In this document: piece after piece, positions 54,360 to 64,000 of the stretch
Layout: the number at the start of each line of letters is the position of its first letter
How positions within the stretch are numbered: the stretch's first letter is position 1
Assembly: GCA_016800925.1 (NCBI GenBank)
Contig: JABCPU010000242.1
Location: forward strand, 1-64,000
From: Suillus spraguei
Taxonomy: Eukaryota; Basidiomycota; Agaricomycetes; Boletales; Suillaceae
Direction of reading: 5' to 3'
Length of the DNA: 64,000 nt
Program-made: the position numbers and the translations under genes
The notes under the pieces: generated by a model
Database searches by the model: none
Told to the model about the DNA's origin: nothing
Seen by the model: the letters and a program-made list of their open reading frames with translations, nothing else

Positions 54360-55127
54360 TGTCATATACCATACTTCTAATCTCAGATCCGATCATATCC
54401 GTCCAGATCCGATCGTTTCCATATCCGTCCGGTCCACAGATCCTGTCCAGACCACCCATCCGAATGTACTCACTTCTCGCACCTTAACTCCCTGGTGAAC
54501 ATCTGCGTCTATCTCCTTTCGTCATTTCTCCTACTACCGGTACTCCGGCTGTTTATATTTCCGTCCTGTGTTACTGATCCGTTTCCTGTGTTCATTTCCG
54601 ATTCATGCTTACTGATCCGCTGTGCAATAACTAATAGACTTCCGTTACACTTCGTACATAGCCCTTGGTCCCGGACTTGCTAATTATCCGTCTTAGATAC
54701 TTACTGTATATAAACCACTTGTAGATCTCCGTAGAACCTTAGTTCAAATATCATCTTAGATTCTACTCATTCTGCCTCCTCCGGACTTAAGCCACTCTCC
54801 GCTTTAAGTCACCTTCCGAGACTTAGGATTGACTCCTATAGTCTATACCTCCGACTCTATCTTCGGATAGTCCATCTCCGTTAGTTTCTAGTTAGGAACT
54901 CGTTCTGAAACTAGCCTTAATCTCTGTCCTCTCCTTACGTTCCGAATTACCTTCGACGTATTATATCCGACACCTTCGGACACCCGGATCCATCACGCAA
55001 CCCCTTCCGGGTCTTCGGACGAATAACTCCTCCCTGAAATAAGGGGCATTACTCGAGAAAGGGGCACAGTGTACGAACTGAGGCCAAAGCCCTTTGGATC
55101 TCTCTACCCTTGAGTACAGTCTTAACA
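54360..55127 (-). repeat. Solo LTR, family D (768 bp)
   Basis: On the minus strand TGTTAAGACTG...GGTATATGACA, with atgc duplicated at 54356-54359 and 55128-55131. Nearly the reverse complement of 11583-12351. Confidence 0.9.
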
Positions 55128-55131
55128 ATGC

Positions 55132-55721
55132 CCACCTCACCCAACCAAGACCAGATTTTTTGCATTCATGCAATAACTGCCATGAAGAGGTACCCTGGGT
55201 GAGGTGTAAGGGTAATAAGAAAGGTAACAAGGGCCACTGGTATGCAATGGTAAGCTTCACCTGTGTGATCTATTCTGAAACTGATCACTCTGATAGTGCA
55301 AGAAGGTCGTAGGGGAACAGCAAACCCAATGTACCTTTTTCCGCTGGCCTCAGGCTCAACTGGCTCACCAATGCCATCACCTGAGATCCCTCAAGAGTCT
55401 CCACAGCTGCACCCCATTGCGATGCAGCCTGTGACTTTGAGCGACACAACTCTCCTCTTCATATGCGCTGCTCTGGTATGTGGGAGGAACCTGCATAGGC
55501 TTTGTAAAAATAAAGCTTGTCACAAGCACTGCAGCATCCTTGGCAGCTACTCTGTCAAGGACCATGGTCCTGCAGCTGTTTTAGATCCACATTTGGAGCT
55601 TTGAGAGCGTCCTGCACCACATCCTGTACATACACTGCCTGCTGTGTCTTCACCTTCACCTGCATTTGCCTTGCCTTTACCTTCACCCACACCTGAACAC
55701 TCTTTTACTACTGCTCTACCT
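55132..55721 (+). pseudogene. GRF-zinc-finger protein of a TE-associated family, middle part
   Basis: Continues HLTQPRPDFLHSCNNCHEEV and PWVRCKGNKKGNKGHWYAM. An intron at 55250-55296 (47 bp) leads to CKKVVGEQQTQCTFFRW. The pattern of paired cysteines, NKG-x-x-Y and C-x-FF-x-W is that of a GRF-type zinc finger, a single-strand nucleic-acid binding fold. After one frameshift near 55345 a second cysteine group follows (LVCGRNLHRLCKNKACHKHC). A Pro/Ser-rich stretch is then interrupted by the Copia element at 55722. Function unknown; related proteins are multi-copy in Agaricomycetes in my memory. Confidence 0.55.
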
Positions 55722-56160
55722 TATAATAATAACACAAGTATAATCACGCGGATCTGTGGGAGACAGATACTCTCAGTCATTGCGTGTGAATGCAAACGTC
55801 TTGGTATATTTACCTGCAGGAGACAGATACTCTACGTAGCATTAGTTAAGGTAAATATACGAGTCGAAATAGAGTTCCTTACCTCAGTCGTTGTGCGTGA
55901 ATGCAAACGTCTGAGGTACTAGTACGAAAATCTGCGTGAACTAAATAGATGCAAGTGCTCTTGTACGAGTGGATAAGTGAGTGAAACGACGACAAAAGGA
56001 ATACAGGCCCAAGCAATTCAAAGATTCAGTAGGTACAATGGGAAGAAGATAAAACAAGAGCGCATAATGGAAAACATACAAGTCGCTGGACAATAAGAAC
56101 GAAAATACAAGAGCATCCAATGGTGCACCTCGGCTGCAAGCGCGCTTGCGTATTCCAACA
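55722..56160 (-). repeat. 3' LTR of the Copia element (439 bp)
   Basis: Begins TGTTGGAATACGC on the minus strand and ends ...ATTATTATA, so the 3' terminus is TA rather than the usual CA. A purine-rich tract (cttgagggggag on the minus strand, 56161-56172) adjoins it as the polypurine tract. Confidence 0.9.
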
Positions 56161-56168
56161 CTCCCCCT

Positions 56169-59100
56169 CAAGCCACGCGTAGTCCGAGCTGGGAGGCAAA
56201 ATGTTTGACCTTAGGAGAGGGGAGAGCCTTCGTGAGGGTATCAGCTATCATATCACTCGTAGGACAGAAGATTAAGCATAGTTTCCCGTCTTCAATCACC
56301 CAGCGGATAAAATGAAAGCGAACATCGATGTGCTTGGTGCGCGCATGGTATTGGTGGTCTTTTGTTAGGGCGATTGCGGACTGGTTATCAGAGAAAAGTG
56401 TGGTGGGTTCAGTGATGGGGTCAAAAAGGTCTCCGATAAGTGAACGTAGTCAAAGGGCTTCTTTTGCAGCATGAGTAGCGCCACGTACTCGCTTTCAGTA
56501 GTTGAAAGAGAAACGATCTCTTGGCGTTTCGACGACCAAGACACAGCGCCACCATCTATCAAGAAGGCGTATCCGGAGACTGCACATCTATCTTCCGCCA
56601 TACTTCCATCTGCATCAGCAAAACCAGTAAGCGTGCCTTCCACTCCTCCATACGTCAAGCGTAAATCCTTGGTTCCAACCAAGTACCTGTAGATACGGCG
56701 AACGCGTCCCAGTGAGGTTGTCCAGGATTCTGGGAGAAGCGGGATACGGTCGTTACTGCGTATGATATGTCAGGGCGAGTCCCAAGGGATGCGTACATAA
56801 GGGATCCGACTGCTTCTCTGTATGGTATGTGCCGCATAGCGGCGTACTCTGCTCCAGTCGATGGAGATTGGTTTGAATGCAACTTGACATGCAGTTCCAT
56901 TGGACAGGACACTGGCTTGAGATCTTCAAGACCGAAACGATGAACGATTGAGTCGATATAGGATAGCTGGGAAAGGGAGATGGTGCGGTGGTCACGATTT
57001 CAGGTCACTTCTATCCCAAGGAGCCAGTGCAATTCGCCTAGATCAGTGATCTCAACGTGGGCACGGATGTCGTTCTTCAACTGGGCAATAAGGTCCAGGG
57101 ACGATGCAGCAAGAGTACAATCATCAACGTGGACAACGATAATGATGCGCTCACCAGTCTTCGCCTTTTTGAAGAAAATGGCTTGATCCACCTCACACTG
57201 CATGAACCCTAACTTCTCCACGAGGATTTCTACTAACTTCTGGTACCAGCATCTGCCGCTCTGTTTTAGGCCGTATAGAGTTTTACGCAAAAGGCAAACA
57301 CAATGGGGAAATTCTGGTGAGGTAAAACCTGGTGGCTGTCGCATGTAGATGACTTCGTTTCCCGTTAACTCTCCGTTTAGGTAAGCACCCTTGATATTGA
57401 TCTGGTGTATCTCCAAGTCTAATCGTGCGGCCAACACTAGGACAGTTCGAATGGACGCCAGTTTGGCAACCGGTGCGTAAGTATCGAAGTAATCAACTCC
57501 AGGGACTTGCAAAAAACCCTGCGCGACGAGGCGTGCCTTGTGACAAACGATATTGCCGGCCGCATCTTTCTTGGCCCTAAACACCCATTTTGACCCTACT
57601 ATGTTAGCGCCTGCAGGGGGATCTACTAACTCCCAAGTCCCGGCTGTTGCAAGAGTGGTGAGTTCTTCTCTGATGCCTTCTTCCCATAGAGGCCAATCTG
57701 GACAGCGCTTAGCTTCAGCAAGACTAGTGGGTTTGAGCGCTTCAGCCTCTGTGGTGAATTCAACAAGCGCTAGTGAGAGCTCAGCGACATCGTCTTCTTC
57801 TTCCAGGATAGCCATGAGTTGCTCTGCTGCTTCTTCTCCAACAAAGTGAGTTCTTTCTTTGGCTATAGCTTCTGGTGTAGGGAGTTGAATTCCTTTAGGG
57901 ACAGAACCACTTCCTTCGATTATATCTAGGACTCGTTGGCTTGGTTTTCGAACTCTCTTGGCGACTATATCGAGGATCGGCGAGGCTGATGGGATGGGGA
58001 TCTTGGAGTGGGGAATGGCAGTTTGAGTTCTTGGGATGGTGGCTGGTGGGGTAGGGTCAGGAGGTGAGTAAGATGGCGACGATATCATCGCGTTTGGGCT
58101 CTGATCTTCTTCCTCCCCCTCACAAGGTGTTGTCGTGACCTCCGTGGGGTCCCAATAGACATTCCTTTCGACCGCCACTGACTGTTTCGAGGGCCAATAT
58201 ACTCGATGCCCATTGCCACTAGCGTCATCTATCCCAATCCACCGCCCTTCCTCGACACATCCCCCAAGCTTCGTTCCGCCCTCAGTACGCACCCAGACTT
58301 TGGAGCCCCATGTCTGAACATTGCGCAAGTCTGGCTTTTTCCCGGTGGCTGCTTCAAGAGGCGTGGCGCCGTCCAAAGCTTTGGTAGGCATCCTATTCTT
58401 CAACCATACGGCGTGACGTACAGCTTCGCCCCACAGGAAACGAGGGAGCCCGCTCTCGTGTAGCATGGCCCGTACCTTCTCAAGTAAGGTACGGTTCAAT
58501 CGCTTGGCCACTCCGTTATGTTGAGGAGTGTCATGTATGGTAAGCTTGTGCGTAGTACCAGCGGCCTTGAGATGCATGCTGAACTCTTTACCTAGGTATT
58601 CACCGCCGCGATCAGAGTGCAAGGTCTTGATGTGAGCGTTCTGTTGGGTGCTGCACCAACTCTCAAAATCCTTGTACGCCTGGAATGCTTCGTGCTTCTG
58701 CTTCAGGAGGTGCAAATAGGTAAGTCGAGTCTTGTCGTCAGTAAAACTGATGTAATAGCGACGTCCTCCTAGGGTAGGAACAGGCGATGGGCCCCATAGG
58801 TCGGAGTGTACTTCTCCTCCAAACTCAGCTGCGTGCTCTCCCTCACGCACTTTTGCCACAGGCTTGTGGGTCGCCTTTGCATAGACGCACGACTCGCAAA
58901 AGGTTGGTCCACCTGATGTCATATCCACCTTGACGCCGGTTACAAGGCCGTGTTCTGCTAGGCGCCTGGCTGTACTGGGTGCTATGTGACCCATATGCCG
59001 ATGTAACTCCATGACTGTAATGGTCTCGTCTGCTGCGTGCACACTCTCTGGTCCATGGTCGACGCGGTAGAGCCCTCGAGCATCTTTGGGGATGGTGCCA

Positions 59101-60617
59101 ATGACATTCTCAGAGGCATCATGGATGGTACAGGTGCCATCCGCAAAGGTAGTGGAATATCCGAGGTTGTCCAAACAGCCAATCAACACAAGTGTGTACC
59201 CCACCTCAGGTGAATACAGAACCTCTGTAAGCCTCAGCTTTGAGATGTCTACCCCATTAGGAACTTCGATGACGAGTTCACCAATGCCTGTAGCATTGAA
59301 GCGCTGTTTATTAGCAGCGACGAACGGTTTGGGTGGGATGGAGGACATGGTCTCAAAATGGTCTCGGTACGGTGAGATATGGCGCGTGGTGCCAGAATCA
59401 TATAGTTCAATAATGGCACCGTTCTCGTGCTCAGTGCTGACTTTGGCAGCAAATTCTTCCTCAATGTGAGGGTCACCGAGGTCTTTGAAGGAGCCTGTGC
59501 CGCTTCCACTGATGGAGAAAGCTGGCTGGCTCTCCCAATCGTCAAAAGAGGATGAGTCATCCTCTTCTACCTCCGAAAACCAATCATCTTCGCTAACGAC
59601 AAAAGTCAGCCGTTCAGTCGCGTCATTGTCAGAGGATTCTGTGGACAAGAGGGCAGGGAGTGAGCACACAGAGTCACAGTCTGTGGCATGCTCAGCGATG
59701 AATACGCCATCGTCTTCATCGTCATTGTCTGCTGCTGTGTAAGCTGATCCTCTTGTTGTGTCAGCACAATTTCCCGCTGACTTATCTGGTTTGGGGCAGG
59801 CTGCCTTAAAGTGGTCTCGCGATCCGCAATTCCAGCACGGAGGGCGCGGCCTTCCTTGCCTGTTGGAGGACGAACCACGTCCCCTGAAATGTCCACCACC
59901 CCGTCCTCTAGGAGCAAGGTCCGTTACTCCCAATGCCTGGTCAGCACCACCAGACCTAGTGTTACAAGGGGGGCGCGCATCACGGGTAGTACGCCGTTCT
60001 GATTCCTCGATTATGAGGGAAATAAGGATATCTGGGTCGATTGTTTTGGTGGGGCTGTAAAGTCAGGCAGTTGCGAGTTGTCCAGACGCGAAGATGGCGA
60101 GATGGTTTGGGAGGGATTGAATAATGGTGGAGCGGTAATCTTTCTCTTCAATGTCGACACCGACTGCAGACAGTTTGTCTCATTTTGCGCGTAGTTCGTC
60201 CAGGAACTGACACACATCACCTCCGACAGGACACTTTGATTCGAGGAATTTGGTGCGAAGGTCCATTTGCACATATGCGCCTTTCTCTGTGTACTCACGA
60301 ACAATCTCAGCCCACATGGTTGCGACATTGACAAGATTGCAAATGCAAAGAGCTGTGGAGTTGGGGATCTGTTGTGTGAGTAGGTGCTTTGCGAGGTTCT
60401 CGTTCTTCTGCCATTTTTCAACAGAGATGATTTCTGTAGCAGTTAGGGGCGAAGCAGGACAGGGGCAAGAACCATCGAAATACTTCCATAACTCTTTGGC
60501 CTCGACAGCGACTTGGAAACGCAATGAGAAAATGGCCCAATTCATACCCTTGATATCAAGTTTGGGTACGTTTGACGGGAGGGTGTCCGTTGTAATGGGA
60601 ACAGCAGTAGACATCGC
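56169..60617 (-). pseudogene. Copia gag-pol polyprotein, broken
   Basis: Starts at 60617 (MSTAVPITTDTLPSNVPKLD). Gag core to 60180 (TGA at 60180-60182), second TGA at 60063-60065, then the zinc knuckle CWNCGSRDHFKAAC. Protease: IELYDSGTTRHISPY. Integrase: HMGHIAPSTARR and CESCVYAKATHKP (HHCC), VHSDLWGPSP, TLHSDRGGEYLGKEF, but GVAKRLNRTLLEK has Lys where the third catalytic residue Glu belongs (58503-58505). RT: VFRAKKDAAGNIV, the VVHVDDCTLAA active site, HWLLGIEV, then TGA at 57000-57002. A one-base loss near 56706 shifts the frame. RNase H (GFADADGSM, LSTTESEYVA) shifts again near 56475, hits TGA at 56450-56452, and the end reads SQLGLRVA-stop at 56169. Confidence 0.92.
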
Positions 60618-60670
60618 AAAAAGCAGTATCGAGCAAGGTGAGACGGTGTTTCTGAGGTTCTTCAAAGCTG

Positions 60671-60683
60671 TGGGCTCATAACC
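60671..60683 (-). other. Primer-binding site of the Copia element
   Basis: The plus strand reads tgggctcataacc directly next to the 5' LTR. This is the anticodon stem-loop of initiator tRNA-Met (CAU anticodon), so the RNA is complementary to the tRNA's internal half, as in Drosophila copia and yeast Ty5. Confidence 0.8.
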
Positions 60684-61121
60684 TATAATAATAACACAAG
60701 TATAATCACTGGATCTGTGGGAGACAGATACTCTCAGTCGTTGTGCGTGAATGCAAATGTCTTGGTATATTTACCTGTGGGAGACAGATACTCTATATAG
60801 CATTAGTTAAGGTAAATATACGAGTCGAAATAGAGTTCCTTACCTCAGTCGTTGCGCGTGAATGCAAACGTCTGAGGTACTAGTACGAAAATCTGTGTGA
60901 ACTAAATAGATGCAAGTGCTCTTGTACGAGTGGATAAGTGAGTGAAACGACGACAAAAGGAATACAGGCCCAAGCAATTCAAAGATTCAGTAGGTACAAT
61001 GGGAAGAAGATAAAACAAGAGCGCATAATGGAAAACATACAAGTCGCTGGACAATAAGAACGAAAATACAAGAGCATCCAATGGTGCACCTCGGCTGCAA
61101 GCGCGCTTGCGTATTCCAACA
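60684..61121 (-). repeat. 5' LTR of the Copia element (438 bp)
   Basis: Same sequence as 55722-56160 with about ten differences, mostly CpG against TpG or CpA. The target duplication tacct follows at 61122-61126. Confidence 0.9.
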
Positions 61122-61126
61122 TACCT

Positions 61127-62470
61127 ACCATTGCTATCACCTATCGCCCTTCTTCACCCCCAGCCCTCATTCCTGGCTCTCTTGATGCATCACAGCTACA
61201 GGTCAACAAAGGTAAAGCTCAAGCAGTTGATGTGATCCCTCCCTCAAGAATGGTTGCTGGTCCTTCACAATCCAAGTCAAACAAGGCACCAGCACCCTGC
61301 TATGCAACTCAAATGCCAGTCTTGTTTACCCAATAGAACGCTATTGAGGAGTCCATACAGGAGGAAGAGCAGCAAAGAGACCATGAACGCCTTCAAGCGG
61401 CTCAGCATGCAAAGAACAATGACATTGTCTATGCATGTATCAAGGTAAGGGTGCCTTTACTGAATGCTACAGTTGTTGATGCTATTTAGGATGGCATCAA
61501 GCCCATTGTATACAAGTTTCAACAGGGATTCACATTCCCAAACTTTTTTTTCAGTCACAATGTGTTGCAGAAACTCAACATCCTCTCTGAGGACACAGTG
61601 CAGGTGCCACCCATGCAGCAATACAATTGTGTCCTTGACACCTGGATGTGCTTTGATGTCAGTCACATGGTGACCTTGCATGACCATGATGGTGGCACAC
61701 TTCTTGTCAAGAACGCCTGCATAAAGGACTGCATAGATCTTGGATGCCACCTTCAGAAACTCACCAATCCCAGCAGCCCTAATATCGTCAAGGCTCTCCC
61801 TGCCAAGCACAAGTACATGCGTGCTGCATCACATGCAAAAAGCTCTCCCCCACCATCCCCATCAATCAATCCCTCTATGCATGACCATGTTGGTCCAGTG
61901 CCCACTATCCATGAAGCACAGCAAAATCACAGTGGATCTGTACTCTTGCTTACAGACAGCAAGGGTACTGGAACAGCAGCACAGCTCAATCATGGTAGTT
62001 CCATTCTCTCTCACACAGATGGTAAGGAGGAGACAAGAGCAACTGTACACCCTTCGAAGTGGTGTCCCTCCCCTTCAGATTCCCTGTCCCCTCACCCTCT
62101 TTTATGCCTTCAAAGATATCCATCTACCAAGTCATTGTTCTGAATTTCTGCCAGCTCTGAGACTAGCAGCCGGTCTCACTCTTCATCACCACTCTCAATT
62201 TAATTCACAGGCCCAATCATCAAGGAGGAAAGCTCTGGGAACCTGCTTTTACATGGGACTTTGAAGGCAGATGCTATTGAGGTGGAGGAGGTCGCAATCT
62301 GACCTGTGGACTTCTACATCATCGACATTGCTAATGGATTTAACTTGTGCAAGAAAGCAGCTGACTCATGATGCAAAGTGTCTCAGGTGTTTATCAAACA
62401 CTTTGGTGTGCCCTTCAAAGCCTCTAGATATTATAACAACAAGACAGTATGGGACCTGGAGGTGAACTGA
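61127..62470 (+). pseudogene. GRF-zinc-finger protein of a TE-associated family, C-terminal part
   Basis: Rejoins the frame broken at 55721 (TTALP to TIAITYRPSSPPALIPG). A helical charged stretch (ESIQEEEQQRDHERLQAAQH) follows, then an intron at 61445-61489 (45 bp) and a conserved domain (VYKFQQGFTFPNFFFSHNVL, VPPMQQYNCVLDTWMCFDV, HDHDGGTLLVKNACIKDC). After a low-complexity Ser/His-rich part the last conserved block reads FYIIDIANGFNLCKKAAD and KVSQVFIKHFGVPFKASRYY, ending near 62470. A TAG near 61334 and a TGA near 62370 interrupt it. Such proteins are recurrent in Agaricomycete repeats; biochemical role unknown. Confidence 0.5.
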
Positions 62471-63344
62471 GCACTTTACTGATTATGGGTGCACAGAGAA
62501 AGGATGCTGGACTCTACCTTTGTTACATATCCGGACAGACCCAGGCGGATGGACGGACCCGGAAATTCGAATTCCCAGATGCCCTCGGTACATCCTAATT
62601 AGGGTACCCAGAGACACCCGAGAATTTCCAGCCACCATCTTGATTGTATTTTTAGAGCAACCGTTTCGGTTTATCCTAATTAGGGTGCACGGAGATGCCC
62701 GAGAAGTCCCAGAAGGCCATGCTTCCCACCTGTATGCTTCCTGTATGCTTCCTCAAGGGATTCTCCTTGTATGCATACTTTGTGGGGGGTTGGTGATTCT
62801 AGGTAAGTATGCATAACTGTTGTTCTACAATGCCTGGCATTGTATCAATAATTATGACAGTATAGCCTCCTGATGGTCATGGGGTGACGGGGGTCGTTGA
62901 ATGGCTGTACACGCAGTTTGAACGCTGATTGCTCGTACCTTGAAGTGACGCAACTTCTGGAAACCGAAATTTTTCGGACGAGTAACAGGGGACGGTAGAC
63001 TCACCCGAAAGGGATGAAACACAGTGGGAAAGCGAGAAGCTTCAAGGTAGAGACGCAAGAAGCCGGGAAGATGCATACCTGTTCGAAATGGATGAAACAG
63101 ACTACCTAAAACGTCGTGGGAAAGTGTGAAGCTTCACCGCAGAGACGCATAGAAGCCAAGAAGGATGTACCTACCCAAAAAGGGTGAAACCAAGCGTGAA
63201 GCTTCAACGTGTAAAGGCTTGATGCTTCATGAAGCATCAAGTTACAGACATCAAGGAATTAGATACATTGTGCATCAAGGTGTGTGTCTTATCACATACC
63301 TTCAAGCTTCAATATGACACTATAGCCTGCCAAGAGTCCAGCAT

Positions 63345-63513
63345 CGTTACACTAACGTCGTATCACGATTATGCACAAAGAACTCTCACCTGTTCTTAGG
63401 GAATAGTGCCGAACAACTATTTTGGATAGGATTCAACGTCGCTGGTTATGAGTAACTTACTAGGGTATAAGTACCAGGTATATTTCAACCATTCTCTCGC
63501 TAAATATTCTCGC
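63345..63513. repeat. Direct repeat copy 1 (about 170 bp)
   Basis: cgttacactaacgtcgtatc to aaatattctcgc. It includes gccgaacaactatttt, ggttatgagtaa and gggtataagta (a TATA-like word). Copy 2 is at 63832-63999. Confidence 0.8.
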
Positions 63514-63831
63514 GGTGCCAGGTAACAGCTTAACCACATCCACTCTCGGCAATGACGAGGTACTTTTTCCCACCTGCTTTCATGCCTGGACTTCAATCTC
63601 TCTATTCTAAGGTCAGGCGAAGCTAAGAGAAGTATAGGTGACTAAACTAAATTACTAGTTGGTATTCGCAACTAACCGCACGTACGTTACTTGACTGATA
63701 GTCGAGTCGGAACTTCGTCCCTAGTCATGTATCCTACTGAGAAGGCAACAGTGACACAACCTGGGATCTTGGAGCTTTGCTTCCACCTGTGCAGAAGGCA
63801 TGGGTCAACGGCAGCGTCACGAGTCTGGACA

Positions 63832-63999
63832 CGTTACACCAACGTTGTATCACGATTGTGCACAAAGAAATTTCGCCTGTTCTCAGGGCATGGTGCCGAA
63901 CAACTATTTCAGATAGGAATCAATGCCAGTGGTTATGAGTAATTTACCGGGGTATAAGTAGCAGGCGCATTTCAACTATTGTCTTCAAATATTCTCGCA
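63832..63999. repeat. Direct repeat copy 2 (about 170 bp)
   Basis: Diverged copy of 63345-63513 in the same orientation, with many C/T and G/A differences. It ends at the window edge. Confidence 0.8.
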
Positions 64000-64000
64000 A

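Larger units (their letters stand above)
55722..61121 (-). mobile_element. Ty1/Copia retrotransposon, full length, inactivated
   Basis: 5400 bp with target duplication tacct at 55717-55721 and 61122-61126. LTRs are 55722-56160 (3') and 60684-61121 (5'), about 97-98% alike by eye, with most differences at CpG sites. One gag-pol frame reads on the minus strand with the Copia order gag, protease, integrase, RT, RNase H. It has three TGA stops at Arg positions, two frameshifts, and Lys in place of the catalytic integrase Glu. It splits the GRF-type gene. Confidence 0.95.
62471..64000. other. Right end of the window, no gene recognised
   Basis: Contains short repeats: cctaattagggt at about 62591 and 62678; gaagcttca words with gagacgca at 63030-63205; a perfect 24-bp palindrome at 63218-63241 (arm cttgatgcttca); and a 170-bp direct repeat (63345-63513 and 63832-63999). 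No reading frame with recognisable content. Confidence 0.5.

Noticed and set aside
11583..55127. The family D solo LTRs at 11583-12351 and 54360-55127 as the outermost part of the inverted repeat
   Set aside because: The right copy has its own atgc duplication inside the GRF gene, 3.4 kb beyond the end of arm homology, so it is an independent insertion.
1..64000. tRNA or rRNA genes
   Set aside because: No cloverleaf-like or rRNA sequence was noticed. The only tRNA-like piece is the Copia primer-binding site (60671-60683), which is a 13-bp complement and not a gene.

Overview
The window looks like a transposon-dense, gene-poor stretch of a basidiomycete (Agaricomycete) nuclear genome. Evidence: KDZ-type transposases with CxC zinc clusters, chromodomain Ty3/Gypsy and Ty1/Copia elements, a Tc1/mariner element, GT-AG introns of about 45-65 nt, and many solo LTRs with 4-5 bp target-site duplications (TSDs). 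I see no intact host housekeeping gene, no tRNA or rRNA gene, and nothing prokaryotic. Nearly every reading frame belongs to a mobile element or to a protein family carried with one.

Layout. 1-1622: 5' end of a minus-strand chromovirus (element E). 1623-11463: N-terminal part of a HARBI1-like transposase gene, split by a 9.5 kb chromovirus (element A, 1740-11284, TSD tgagc), which is itself split by two solo LTRs (4182-5583, TSD tggtc; 7740-8704, TSD acgg). 11464-12351: LTR fragment plus a solo LTR. 12352-25146 and 35596-50918 are the two arms of one giant inverted repeat. Each arm carries the same five-gene block: G1, G3, G2, a KDZ transposase and G4, with minisatellite arrays outside it. 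Between the arms (25147-35595) lie a broken LTR that received chromovirus B (25548-33155), 236-bp tandem repeats, a cccaccc-rich satellite and a solo LTR. Arm 2 also took up an intact Tc1/mariner element (45950-47536), whose empty site is preserved in arm 1. 50905-54303: satellite, solo LTRs and the 3' half of a second, different KDZ-like transposase. 54304-62470: a GRF-zinc-finger gene of a TE-associated family, cut by a solo LTR and by a full-length Copia element (55722-61121, TSD tacct). 62471-64000: no gene, short repeats.

Main points of interest. (1) Chromoviruses A and B both carry a third ORF between pol and the 3' LTR. Its sequence is divergent, but both copies keep the same 34-residue tandem zinc-knuckle spacing. 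(2) These elements have an 11-nt sequence beside the 5' LTR that is complementary to an LTR site about 35 nt downstream of the TATA box, which suggests Tf1-type self-priming. (3) A and B share a 7-bp stem / GGT loop hairpin just upstream of the polypurine tract, with different stem sequences that still pair. (4) Stops in element A, in the KDZ arms and in Copia fall repeatedly at Arg codons (CGN to TGA), a CpG-deamination signature; in A it also changes the reverse transcriptase YMDD motif to YMDN. (5) The arms share the same inactivating stops, so the inverted duplication happened after the decay.
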